Positions 8,974 to 19,326 of a DNA stretch of 64,000 bases are shown piece by piece. The DNA lies in contig NZ_CAMLDC010000018.1 in assembly GCF_946478805.1 (NCBI RefSeq), positions 32,512 through 96,511 on the forward strand, written 5' to 3'. The stretch is from an uncultured Fluviicola sp. GTDB taxonomy: Bacteria > Bacteroidota > Bacteroidia > Flavobacteriales > Crocinitomicaceae. Made by a program: the position numbers and the translations under genes. The notes beneath the pieces are model-generated. The model searched no databases, had not been told where the DNA came from, and saw nothing but the letters and a program-made list of their open reading frames with translations. Each line of letters starts with the position of its first letter. Within the stretch, counting starts at the first letter, position 1.

Positions 8974-9585
8974 ATGGCAAGATATACAGGCCCAACATCG
9001 AAAATTGCTCGTCGTTTCCGCGACCCAATTTTCGGTCCAGATAAATCTCTGGAAAAAAGACAATACGGACCGGGACAACACGGACCTAACAAGCGCCGTG
9101 GAGGAAAGCAGTCAGAGTACGCTATCCAACTTGGTGAAAAACAAAAAGCAAAGTATACTTACGGTATCCTTGAGAAACAATTCTCCAACCTGTTCAAGAA
9201 AGCATCACGTATGAAAGGTATTACAGGTGAAGTATTGTTGCAATTGTGTGAATCACGTTTGGATAACACAGTATACCGTTTAGGAATTGCTCCTTCTCGT
9301 CGTGCTGCTCGTCAGTTGGTAACTCACAGACATATCGTTGTAAACGGAGAGGTGGTAAACATCCCTTCTTATACTTTACGTATCGGTGATGCTGTAAGCG
9401 TTCGTGAAAAGTCAAAATCATTGGAAGCAATCACTTCTGCTTTGACTGCATCAACAAACAAACGTTACGATTGGTTAGATTGGGATTCAGCTACAAAAAC
9501 CGGAAAGTTTTTAAGCATTCCTTCTCGTGATATGATTCCTGAGAATATCAAGGAACAATTAATCGTCGAATTATACTCTAAGTAA
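8974..9585 (+). CDS. rpsD: 30S ribosomal protein S4 (uS4), zinc-free form
   Basis: Predicted 203 aa. uS4 nucleates assembly of the 16S 5' domain. It starts [15 protein letters not shown] and has [49 protein letters not shown] (the S4-type RNA-binding domain) and the WLDWD end region. The N-terminal zinc cysteines are absent. It is preceded by a structured leader and followed by a structured 96-base gap before rpoA. Confidence 0.97.
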   Translation: MARYTGPTSKIARRFRDPIFGPDKSLEKRQYGPGQHGPNKRRGGKQSEYAIQLGEKQKAKYTYGILEKQFSNLFKKASRMKGITGEVLLQLCESRLDNTVYRLGIAPSRRAARQLVTHRHIVVNGEVVNIPSYTLRIGDAVSVREKSKSLEAITSALTASTNKRYDWLDWDSATKTGKFLSIPSRDMIPENIKEQLIVELYSK

Positions 9586-9600
9586 TAATTAACTATTGAG

Positions 9601-9656
9601 TCACAGCCAAAGGGTTTGATTGACATTCTTCAATCTTTCAGACCGCGCAACTGTGA
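9601..9656 (+). promoter_or_regulatory. nested stem-loops upstream of rpoA
   Basis: TCACAG 9601-9606 can pair with CTGTGA 9651-9656, enclosing a hairpin GATTGA 9618-9623 / TCAATC 9630-9635 with a 6-base loop. It ends 25 bases before the rpoA ATG at 9682. No T-run follows, so it is not an ordinary terminator. Possible translation control or mRNA processing site; evidence is complementarity only. Confidence 0.35.
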
Positions 9657-9681
9657 AACAATTAAAAAGAAGAAAAACAAA

Positions 9682-10674
9682 ATGGCAATTTTAGATTTTC
9701 AAAAACCTGACAAGGTAATAATGATCCAGTCGGACGAGCGTAAAGGACAATTTGAGTTCCGCCCGCTTGAACCAGGATACGGTATCACTGTAGGAAACGC
9801 ATTACGTCGTATTTTACTTTCTTCATTAGAAGGGTATGCTATTTCTTCAGTACGTATCGAAGGTGTGGACCACGAGTTCGCAACTTTGAAAGGTGTTGTT
9901 GAAGACGTTACCGAAATCGTGTTGAATTTGAAACAAGTTCGCTTCAAACAACAAATCGAAGGAACGGATAATGAAACAGTTGTTGTTTCTATCTCCGGAC
10001 AAGATAAGTTGACTGCTGGTGACTTGGGTAAATTCACTTCTGGATTCCAGGTATTGAACCCGGATTTAGTGATTTGTAACATGGAAAGCTCTGTTAAATT
10101 GGAGATGGAATTGACAATCATTAAAGGGCGTGGTTACCTTCCTGCAGAGGAAAACAAAACAGGTAATTCACCGTTCGGGACGATTTTTATCGACTCGATC
10201 TTTACTCCGGTTGTAAACGTTAAATACACGATTGAGAATTACCGTGTAGAACAAAAAACGGATTACGAGAAATTGGTTTTGGAATTGACTACAGATGGTT
10301 CGATCCATCCGAAAGATGCCTTGAAAGAAGCTGCGAAAATCCTGATCCATCACTTTATGTTGTTCTCGGATGAGCGTATCACTTTAGATAGTGAAGTGAA
10401 ATCCGAAACAGAAGAATTTGATGAGACATCGTTACACATGCGTCAATTGTTGAAAACAAAATTAGTGGATATGGATCTTTCGGTTCGTGCTCTGAATTGT
10501 TTGAAAGCAGCAGACGTTGAAACACTTGGAGATTTGGTTTCTTACAACAAGAATGACTTATTGAAGTTCCGTAATTTCGGTAAAAAATCCTTAACTGAGT
10601 TGGAAGACCTGGTTGATTCAAAAGGATTGAACTTCGGTATGAATGTAGCTAAATACAAATTAGATAAAGACTAG
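9682..10674 (+). CDS. rpoA: DNA-directed RNA polymerase subunit alpha
   Basis: Predicted 330 aa from the ATG at 9682 ([14 protein letters not shown]), the normal Bacteroidota start; an in-frame TTG 22 codons upstream lies within the structured leader and is not favoured. The N-domain (dimerisation and core assembly) contains [28 protein letters not shown]. The C-domain, about residues 245-325, has the helix-hairpin-helix stretch [22 protein letters not shown] used for DNA and activator contact. It is followed by rplQ after a 92-base gap with strong inverted repeats. Confidence 0.97.
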   Translation: MAILDFQKPDKVIMIQSDERKGQFEFRPLEPGYGITVGNALRRILLSSLEGYAISSVRIEGVDHEFATLKGVVEDVTEIVLNLKQVRFKQQIEGTDNETVVVSISGQDKLTAGDLGKFTSGFQVLNPDLVICNMESSVKLEMELTIIKGRGYLPAEENKTGNSPFGTIFIDSIFTPVVNVKYTIENYRVEQKTDYEKLVLELTTDGSIHPKDALKEAAKILIHHFMLFSDERITLDSEVKSETEEFDETSLHMRQLLKTKLVDMDLSVRALNCLKAADVETLGDLVSYNKNDLLKFRNFGKKSLTELEDLVDSKGLNFGMNVAKYKLDKD

Positions 10675-10740
10675 TATCGCAATTAAATTTTAAATAATGT
10701 CGTGATAGGTGGCTGGATTGATGCGATACTAGATCCAGCT
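10671..10740 (+). promoter_or_regulatory. mutually exclusive inverted repeats between rpoA and rplQ
   Basis: CTAGTATCGCA at 10671-10681, overlapping the rpoA stop codon, is perfectly complementary to TGCGATACTAG at 10722-10732 (11 bp). A second pair, GCTGGAT 10712-10718 and ATCCAGC 10733-10739, interleaves with the first rather than nesting. Both stems cannot easily form at once because only 3 bases join the second left arm to the first right arm, so this looks like a switchable RNA. No T-run follows. The rplQ ATG is 27 bases downstream. Confidence 0.5.
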
Positions 10741-10766
10741 AACCGTTACTTACGAAATTAAATGTT

Positions 10767-11369
10767 ATGAGACACGGAAAAAAATTCAATCATTTAGGGA
10801 GACAAACTGCACACAGAGCTGCAATGTTGTCTAACATGGCTTGTTCGTTAATCGAGCACAAACGTATTTCAACTACTATCGCTAAAGCAAAAGCTTTACG
10901 TGTATATGTTGAACCTATTTTGACAAAATCGAAAGACGATACAACTCACAATCGTCGTACAACTTTCTCTTACTTGAAAAGTAAAGAAGCTGTTACGGAA
11001 CTTTTCAGAACAATTGCTCCGAAAATTGCTGACCGTCCAGGAGGATATACACGTATCATCCGTACAGGTTACCGTTTAGGAGATAATGCTGAAATGTGTT
11101 TGATCGAGTTGGTTGATTTCAACGAAGTTTACACTTCCGGTGAGAAGAAAACTACAACACGTCGTTCTCGCCGTGGTGGTTCAACTACTGCTAAGAAAGC
11201 TGATGCTGCTGTAGAAGCAACTGAAGTTGTAGAAGAGGCGGTTGTTGTTGAGGAAACTCCAAAAGCGGAAGTTGTTGAAGAAGTGAAAGCTGAAGAAGTT
11301 GCTCCGGAGGCAGCAGCTCCGACAGAAGAAGCAGATTCAGCTGAAGAAGAAAAAAAGGATGAAGAGTAA
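10767..11369 (+). CDS. rplQ: 50S ribosomal protein L17 (bL17) with long acidic tail
   Basis: Predicted 200 aa. The first 120 residues are a normal bL17 ([42 protein letters not shown]), a protein near the tunnel exit. The last 70-80 residues are a low-complexity tail: first a basic patch (RRSRRGG) and then an Ala/Glu/Val-rich acidic run. Extensions of L17 are known in Bacteroidota, but this one is long. Last gene of the ribosomal cluster; an intrinsic terminator lies about 25 bases downstream. Confidence 0.96.
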   Translation: MRHGKKFNHLGRQTAHRAAMLSNMACSLIEHKRISTTIAKAKALRVYVEPILTKSKDDTTHNRRTTFSYLKSKEAVTELFRTIAPKIADRPGGYTRIIRTGYRLGDNAEMCLIELVDFNEVYTSGEKKTTTRRSRRGGSTTAKKADAAVEATEVVEEAVVVEETPKAEVVEEVKAEEVAPEAAAPTEEADSAEEEKKDEE

Positions 11370-11390
11370 GATTTTACATCTTTTAAGATA

Positions 11391-11429
11391 AAAAAAGGGT
11401 ATCCAGTTATTAACGGATACCCTTTTTTA
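11391..11429 (+). terminator. intrinsic terminator after rplQ
   Basis: GGGTATCC 11397-11404 pairs with GGATACCC 11415-11422 around a 10-base loop. An A-run precedes it and a run of six T (11423-11428) follows. It closes the ribosomal-protein cluster before the separate carA promoter. Confidence 0.9.
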
Positions 11430-11440
11430 TGAACTATACT

Positions 11441-11470
11441 TTTGAAGTTGGAATAGAAATCCTAATTTTG
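11441..11470 (+). promoter_or_regulatory. promoter of carA-eno
   Basis: TTTG at 11441-11444, 18 bases, then TAATTTTG at 11463-11470: an excellent match to the Bacteroidota -33/-7 consensus. The carA ATG is at 11488, implying a leader of roughly 12 bases. It lies directly downstream of the rplQ terminator. Confidence 0.75.
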
Positions 11471-11487
11471 CAAAAACATTTTAGTAT

Positions 11488-13895
<2,408 letters not shown>

Positions 13896-13913
13896 AGTAA
13901 AGAAATAGTGAAG

Positions 13914-13939
13914 AAGGGAGCGATTAGCTCCCTTTTTTG
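13914..13939 (+). terminator. intrinsic terminator after eno
   Basis: GGGAGC 13916-13921 pairs with GCTCCC 13927-13932 around the loop GATTA, followed by TTTTTT at 13933-13938. It lies 18 bases after the eno stop. The remaining sequence to 14167 is A/T-rich, with nothing I can name. Confidence 0.9.
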
Positions 13940-14167
13940 TTTCTAACAACTAGCATTTCGGGTAACTAATAGTGAGTTATATAAAAGATTCGTAATTTAA
14001 GGCTCTGATATTCAAAGGAGATGAAAAATAATTCGGAAAAGTGAAAATTGTAGTTGATTCTCTATTAATGAACTGATTTTTAACAAAATGTTTAAAAGCA
14101 GTATGTTTTTATGAGGTCAAAGCAACCAAATTGTAATTAAATCGTTTAGAAATCAAAGTACCAAATT

Positions 14168-14530
14168 ATGAAGAATTTAATACTCGGCTTTATTTTTGTA
14201 TCGGTCGCCTTTTTGGGTAACACTCAAACTACGGCTTCTCAAACAAGTGCACCTACTTTTTTTGCGCAATGCATGGTGAACTTGAACGATCAGAATGATC
14301 TGACAACACTGGAAAATCAACTGCGTTCCATACCTTATGTAAGCGTAGTTCGAGTTGATATTCCAACACATAGATTGTTCTTGATCACAAAGGACATTAG
14401 TACATTCACTACTACAGAATTTGTATCCTGGATGGGAGTTTACTCATCCAATTACAGTTGTCTGCAAATCGGTTTGCATGGAGTTGACCCTGTAAATCCA
14501 TATCCATTTACTAATTGTTCCGAAAACTAA
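14168..14530 (+). CDS. small exported protein of unknown function
   Basis: Predicted 120 aa. It begins with a signal peptide (basic MKN, then LILGFIFVSVAFLG) with likely cleavage near residues 18-24. The mature part has a helix (DLTTLENQLRSI) followed by two strands (YVSVVRVDI and HRLFLITKD), which resembles half of a ferredoxin-like fold, and three cysteines. No family was recognised. Its stop is 4 bases before the start of the large T9SS protein, so the two form one transcription unit, suggesting a shared outer-surface role (inference). Confidence 0.75.
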   Translation: MKNLILGFIFVSVAFLGNTQTTASQTSAPTFFAQCMVNLNDQNDLTTLENQLRSIPYVSVVRVDIPTHRLFLITKDISTFTTTEFVSWMGVYSSNYSCLQIGLHGVDPVNPYPFTNCSEN

Positions 14531-14534
14531 TCCA

Positions 14535-17135
14535 ATGAAAACACTATTATACACTTTATTATTGTTTTGTTCATTTGGAATTTGGGCTCAACAATTACCA
14601 GTTAACTGTAATTTAGCTATACCGGGATGTGCGACACCTTCATTTAACATTGTTGGAACGCAACCGGCATATAACACCGTGGATTTTACATCCGGATCGG
14701 TTTCGAATCCTGCTTCTAATCCAAATGGTTCACCAGGTAACTCTGGTTGTTTATTGTCAGGTGAAACAGTTTCTACATTCATTACCATCAATGTGGTATC
14801 AAACGGAACTTTGGCTTGGTCATTGATCGGTACTCAAGGAGGCTGTTTCGACTGGATCATGTGGCCAAATAACACAGGTAATGCTTGTGCCGGAATTAAT
14901 GGAAATACATTGAGTCCGATTGCATGTAACTGGAATGGTTCATGTAATGGGAATACCGGAATGGCTCCTTCGGGAAGTCTTCCTCCGGGAGGATCTCAAT
15001 CGAGCTATGAAAATCCGTTAACAGTTACGGCGGGTCAATCGTTCATCTTGTGTTTATCCAACTACAGTTTCACGAATCAAAGTGTGAATTTGAACTTCTT
15101 TGGTACTGCACAAGTTGTTTGTGGTGTTTCTGGAGCAAATCAAACAATTTGTTTAGGGAATTCAACATCAGTAACTATTGCAACGCCCGGATATACAAAT
15201 CCTAGTTTTACCTGGTTGGTGACAACAGGGGTAGCAAATCCTTCAGCCGGAACAACGACAGTGAATCCAACGGTTACAACAACTTATTCCGTGCAAGTAA
15301 CTCAACCTGCAATGGGAACAACTCCTGCGTTAATTGATACAGCAACTTTCACCATTACGGTAGTAAATCCACCGGCACCAAATGCAGGACCGGATCAAAC
15401 CGTTTGTCTGGGCCAGGTGATCCATTTAACGGGAAGTGTAGGAAGTCCGACAAATACAGCGAATTGGCAGGCAATTGTACCTCCCGGTCTAACTCCTCCT
15501 GCAACAGCGTCTTTCTCACCAAACTTCAGTTCGATGACACCAAATGTTACGGTAAATCAACCAGGTGTTTATAAATTTGTCTTAAGAGAAACAAGTACCG
15601 TCTGTGGTATTATAAGAGATACTGTTGTTGTTACTGTTTCGCAACTTCAAATTGCAACTACAACAACCAATCCGGTTTGTAACGGATCAAGTGATGGTAC
15701 GATAACGATTACCAGTGCGGGTGCAAGCGAGTATAGTTTCGATAATGGAGTAACATGGCAAACATCCAATACACAAGGAGGTTTTGCAGCTGGAACATAT
15801 ACTGTTTGTGCAAAAAACACCTTGGGATGTCAAAAATGTACAACGGCAACATTGACTAATCCTCCATTGATTGTATTGACTGTTGCAAATGATACCACGA
15901 TTTGTCAGAACGGTACAGCAACTCTTTGGGCTTTGGCAACTGGAGGTGCAACTTATTCATATCATTGGGATCATAGTCCTTCTTTGGTTGCTGTGACTCA
16001 GGTGAATCCTTCTGCGAACGCCTATTATCCTGTTCAAGCACAGACTGATTTAGGATGTTGGTCAAATAGAGATTCAATCTATGTGATGATGAATCCGGTA
16101 CTTTCCGGAATCATGACTGCAGACCCGTCTACTTGTCCGGGATATGAAGATTCATTAACAATCGTTGCTTCCGGAGGTATTGGTGCCCCATATACATTTA
16201 CCTGGTCGACCGGTCAAACGGACGTAGGAACGGAAAGCACGTTGAACGATGCTCCTTTGGCGACTACTTCATATACCGTAACCATTAACGACGTATGCGA
16301 GACGACACCAATTACCTTCACGGGAAGTATTATTACTTATCCTGTTCCGGTTCCTCAAATTACCGTGGATCAGGCAACAAAATGTGAACCCGCGGTATTT
16401 ACATTGTACAATCCGGATTCATTGAATACCATGAACTCTATTTGGAGAATCAGTAATGGAGATGAATTTATGGATGTTGATTCATTATTGACTACTTCAG
16501 CAATGAATGGAACGTATGATGTACAATTGATCGTTACTTCACCCGATGGATGTATTGACTCCACTACTTGGGAAGATTACCTGACAGTGATGCAAACTCC
16601 CGTTGCAGATTTTAAATGGAGTCCTGATCCGATAACGATGTTTAATACCCAAGTTTTATTTACGGAATATTCCTTGTATGCAAATACATACGAATGGAGT
16701 TTCCCGGGAGCAACGCCGAATTCGTCTACAAATGATGATCAAACGGTCCTTTATCCTGACGGGCAAACAGGAACCTATTATGTAACACTGGTTGCTACAT
16801 CCTATTTGGGTTGTACAGATACAATTACAAAAGAGGTCGTGATTCTGCCGGAAGTAATTATTTACGCCCCGAATGCATTCACACCTGATGGAGATGAATT
16901 CAACCAAACTTGGAGAATCTACATTGAAGGAGTTGATGAATTTGATTTTGAACTTCAGATATTTAATAGATGGGGCGAAGTTATTTGGGAATCACATGAT
17001 GTCAATGCATCTTGGGATGGTACTTACCATGGACAACTTGTTCCGCAAGGAACATATACCTGGCTTGTTCGCACAAGAGAACTTATTTCTGATAAGAAAT
17101 ACGTTTGGAACGGAAGTATATATCTTCAAAAATAA
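14535..17135 (+). CDS. large secreted PKD/SprB-repeat protein with T9SS type B sorting domain
   Basis: Predicted 866 aa. A signal peptide (LLYTLLLFCSFGIWAQ) is followed by a Cys- and Gly-rich jelly-roll-like domain (about 25-195) typical of gliding-associated proteins. Ig-like/PKD-like repeats follow, one being SprB-like (VCNGSSDGTITIT with the SFDNG and GTYTV strands, about 385-440), and a PKD domain with EWSFPGATP. The last 90 residues (YAPNAFTPDGDEFN, FELQIFNRWGEVIWES, SWDGTYHG, PQGTYTWLV) are the type B C-terminal domain that directs secretion through T9SS and surface attachment. Probably an adhesin or gliding-surface protein. Confidence 0.9.
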   Translation: MKTLLYTLLLFCSFGIWAQQLPVNCNLAIPGCATPSFNIVGTQPAYNTVDFTSGSVSNPASNPNGSPGNSGCLLSGETVSTFITINVVSNGTLAWSLIGTQGGCFDWIMWPNNTGNACAGINGNTLSPIACNWNGSCNGNTGMAPSGSLPPGGSQSSYENPLTVTAGQSFILCLSNYSFTNQSVNLNFFGTAQVVCGVSGANQTICLGNSTSVTIATPGYTNPSFTWLVTTGVANPSAGTTTVNPTVTTTYSVQVTQPAMGTTPALIDTATFTITVVNPPAPNAGPDQTVCLGQVIHLTGSVGSPTNTANWQAIVPPGLTPPATASFSPNFSSMTPNVTVNQPGVYKFVLRETSTVCGIIRDTVVVTVSQLQIATTTTNPVCNGSSDGTITITSAGASEYSFDNGVTWQTSNTQGGFAAGTYTVCAKNTLGCQKCTTATLTNPPLIVLTVANDTTICQNGTATLWALATGGATYSYHWDHSPSLVAVTQVNPSANAYYPVQAQTDLGCWSNRDSIYVMMNPVLSGIMTADPSTCPGYEDSLTIVASGGIGAPYTFTWSTGQTDVGTESTLNDAPLATTSYTVTINDVCETTPITFTGSIITYPVPVPQITVDQATKCEPAVFTLYNPDSLNTMNSIWRISNGDEFMDVDSLLTTSAMNGTYDVQLIVTSPDGCIDSTTWEDYLTVMQTPVADFKWSPDPITMFNTQVLFTEYSLYANTYEWSFPGATPNSSTNDDQTVLYPDGQTGTYYVTLVATSYLGCTDTITKEVVILPEVIIYAPNAFTPDGDEFNQTWRIYIEGVDEFDFELQIFNRWGEVIWESHDVNASWDGTYHGQLVPQGTYTWLVRTRELISDKKYVWNGSIYLQK

Positions 17136-17151
17136 TTAATTGATCCGTTAT

Positions 17152-17190
17152 AATAAGGGGCTATCTAAACAGGTAGCCCCTTATTGTTTT
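17152..17190 (+). terminator. intrinsic terminator after the T9SS protein gene
   Basis: AATAAGGGGCTATCT (17152-17166) pairs with AGGTAGCCCCTTATT (17171-17185) with one G-T wobble and a 4-base loop AAAC. A T-rich run follows (17187-17191). Very stable, and placed 17 bases after the stop. Confidence 0.9.
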
Positions 17191-17220
17191 TATGATATTC
17201 GAATTAAGCCCGGTCTATCA

Positions 17221-17251
17221 TTTGGGGATAACGGTAGATTTCTTAATTTCG
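17221..17251 (+). promoter_or_regulatory. promoter of hutU
   Basis: TTTG at 17221-17224, 19 bases, then TAATTTCG at 17244-17251, a one-mismatch version of TAnnTTTG. The ATG is at 17269. The same TTCG variant appears ahead of rlmH and the second small lipoprotein gene. Confidence 0.55.
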
Positions 17252-17268
17252 CAACATAAGTGCATTTT

Positions 17269-19266
17269 ATGAGTCTGAACGAATTTCAAAACGAACTAAT
17301 AACAGGAATCCCTGCAATCCTTCCTCCAAAGAAAGAGTACGAATTGGCAATCAATCATGCGCCAAAACGCAAAGAAATCCTTTCAGAAGAAGAACGGATC
17401 CTGGCATTGAAAAATGCGTTAAGGTATTTTCCAAAAGAACAGCATGCTGAACTTGCAGTGGAGTTTTCTGAAGAGCTGGAGAAACGTGGAAGAATTTACA
17501 TGTATCGCTTCAGACCGGATTACAAGATGTATGCTCGCCCGATTGATGAGTATCCGGGAAAATCAATGCAAGCGAAGGCAATTATGCTGATGATTCAAAA
17601 TAACCTTGATTATGCAGTAGCTCAGCACCCGCATGAATTGATCACTTACGGCGGAAATGGTGCTGTTTTCCAAAATTGGATCCAGTATCGCCTGACGATG
17701 AAGTATCTGTCGGAAATGGAAGATGATCAAACCCTGGTTATGTATTCGGGACATCCGCTTGGACTTTTCCCTTCACATAAAGATGCTCCGCGTGTTGTGG
17801 TTACGAATGGAATGATGATTCCGAATTATTCGAAACCGGATGACTGGGAAAAATTCAATGCATTAGGAGTGACACAATACGGTCAAATGACAGCGGGTTC
17901 ATATATGTATATCGGGCCACAGGGAATTGTTCATGGAACAACGATCACAGTTTTGAATGGTTTCCGGAAAATCAAGAAAAGTCCCGCAGGATCATTATTC
18001 ATCACATCCGGTTTGGGAGGAATGAGTGGTGCTCAACCAAAGGCCGGAACAATAGCTGGTTGTGTGACTGTTTGTGCGGAAGTAAACCCAAAAATCACAC
18101 GGATCAGACATGAACAAGGCTGGATTCATGAAGTGATTGAGGACCTGGATGATTTGGTGAAGAGAGTACGCGAAGCACAATCAAAAAAAGAAGTTGTATC
18201 CATTGCCTATTTAGGAAATGTCGTAGATGTTTGGGAGAAATTTGACCAGGAGAATTTACATATTGACTTAGGTTCTGATCAAACATCACTTCATAATCCT
18301 TGGGCAGGAGGATATTATCCGGTTGGAATCACTTTCGAAGAATCCAATCGATTAATGGCAGAAAATCCTGATCTATTCAGGGAAAAAGTACAAGAAACTC
18401 TTATTCGCCATGCAAGTGCAATTAATGCGCACACGGCAAAAGGGACTTACTTCTTTGATTATGGGAATGCCTTTTTATTGGAAGCATCCCGAGCCGGAGC
18501 CGATGTAATGGCACCCAATGGGATTGATTTTAAATATCCTTCGTATGTTCAAGACATCATGGGCCCCATGTGTTTCGATTATGGTTTTGGGCCTTTCCGC
18601 TGGGTCTGTACTTCCGGAAACCCGCAAGATCTGGAAAAGACAGATGCAATTGCTTGTGCCGTTTTAGAAGAGATGAAACAGCAGAGCCCGGAAGAAATCC
18701 AGCAACAAATGGCTGATAATATTCAATGGATCAAAGGTGCCCAGGAAAATAAACTGGTGGTTGGTTCCCAGGCACGTATACTATATGCCGACGCAGAAGG
18801 AAGAATGAAAATTGCTTCTGCTTTTAATGAGGCGATTTCGAAAGGAATCATTGGTCCGGTTGTTCTTGGCCGTGACCACCACGATGTTTCCGGAACGGAT
18901 TCCCCTTATCGTGAAACTTCCAATATCTATGACGGTTCGCGATTCACTGCCGATATGGCTATCCAGAATGTAATCGGAGATTCTTTCCGAGGTGCAACCT
19001 GGGTTTCTATTCACAATGGAGGCGGAGTAGGTTGGGGAGAAGTCATCAACGGAGGTTTCGGAATGTTATTGGATGGGGCTTCCGATGCTGAAAGAAAATT
19101 GAAGTCCATGTTACATTGGGATGTGAACAATGGAATTGCGCGAAGAAACTGGGCACGGAACGAAGGTGCTATTTTCGCAATTAAGCGCGCCATGGAAGCA
19201 GAACCTAAATTAAAGGTAACAATTCCTGAGTTGGTTGATGAAGACTTGTTGAAAAGCCTGAAATAA
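17269..19266 (+). CDS. hutU: urocanate hydratase (urocanase), long form
   Basis: Predicted 665 aa from ATG 17269; a GTG three codons earlier is less likely. It converts urocanate to imidazolonepropionate in histidine degradation using tightly bound NAD. Family landmarks are ITYGGNGAVFQNW, LVMYSGHPLGLFPSH, GPQGIVHGTTITVLN, SGLGGMSGAQPKAG, FGPFRWVCTSG, RDHHDVSGTDSPYRET and SIHNGGGVGWGEVINGG. It is about 100 residues longer than the Pseudomonas/Bacillus enzyme and closer in length to the animal type. No hutH, hutI or hutG is nearby, so the rest of the pathway must be elsewhere. Confidence 0.95.
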   Translation: MSLNEFQNELITGIPAILPPKKEYELAINHAPKRKEILSEEERILALKNALRYFPKEQHAELAVEFSEELEKRGRIYMYRFRPDYKMYARPIDEYPGKSMQAKAIMLMIQNNLDYAVAQHPHELITYGGNGAVFQNWIQYRLTMKYLSEMEDDQTLVMYSGHPLGLFPSHKDAPRVVVTNGMMIPNYSKPDDWEKFNALGVTQYGQMTAGSYMYIGPQGIVHGTTITVLNGFRKIKKSPAGSLFITSGLGGMSGAQPKAGTIAGCVTVCAEVNPKITRIRHEQGWIHEVIEDLDDLVKRVREAQSKKEVVSIAYLGNVVDVWEKFDQENLHIDLGSDQTSLHNPWAGGYYPVGITFEESNRLMAENPDLFREKVQETLIRHASAINAHTAKGTYFFDYGNAFLLEASRAGADVMAPNGIDFKYPSYVQDIMGPMCFDYGFGPFRWVCTSGNPQDLEKTDAIACAVLEEMKQQSPEEIQQQMADNIQWIKGAQENKLVVGSQARILYADAEGRMKIASAFNEAISKGIIGPVVLGRDHHDVSGTDSPYRETSNIYDGSRFTADMAIQNVIGDSFRGATWVSIHNGGGVGWGEVINGGFGMLLDGASDAERKLKSMLHWDVNNGIARRNWARNEGAIFAIKRAMEAEPKLKVTIPELVDEDLLKSLK

Positions 19267-19326
19267 TTGAAAATGGAGAATTGAAAAGTTGAGAAGAAAA
19301 GCTTTTTCAATTCTCCATTTTCAATT
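19265..19326. terminator. 23-bp perfect inverted repeat between convergent hutU and ompA-like gene
   Basis: The 23 bases at 19265-19287 are exactly complementary to 19304-19326, with a 16-base spacer. The left arm overlaps the hutU stop and the right arm reaches the stop codon of the minus-strand gene. A/T-rich with runs of T on the exit side in both directions, so it probably terminates both genes. The near-repeat GGAGAATTGAAAA character resembles intergenic repeats common in Bacteroidota. Confidence 0.7.

Noticed and set aside
9616..9681. N-terminal extension of RpoA by 22 residues from a TTG
   Set aside because: The extension is low-complexity and lysine-rich, lies on the nested stem-loop region, and the ATG at 9682 gives the normal alpha-subunit start.
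14535..17135. CRISPR or tandem DNA repeats in the PKD-repeat gene
   Set aside because: The repeats are degenerate at protein level only; no regularly spaced identical DNA repeats are visible.
17260..17268. GTG start of urocanase
   Set aside because: An ATG three codons on gives a more usual start with the same promoter.
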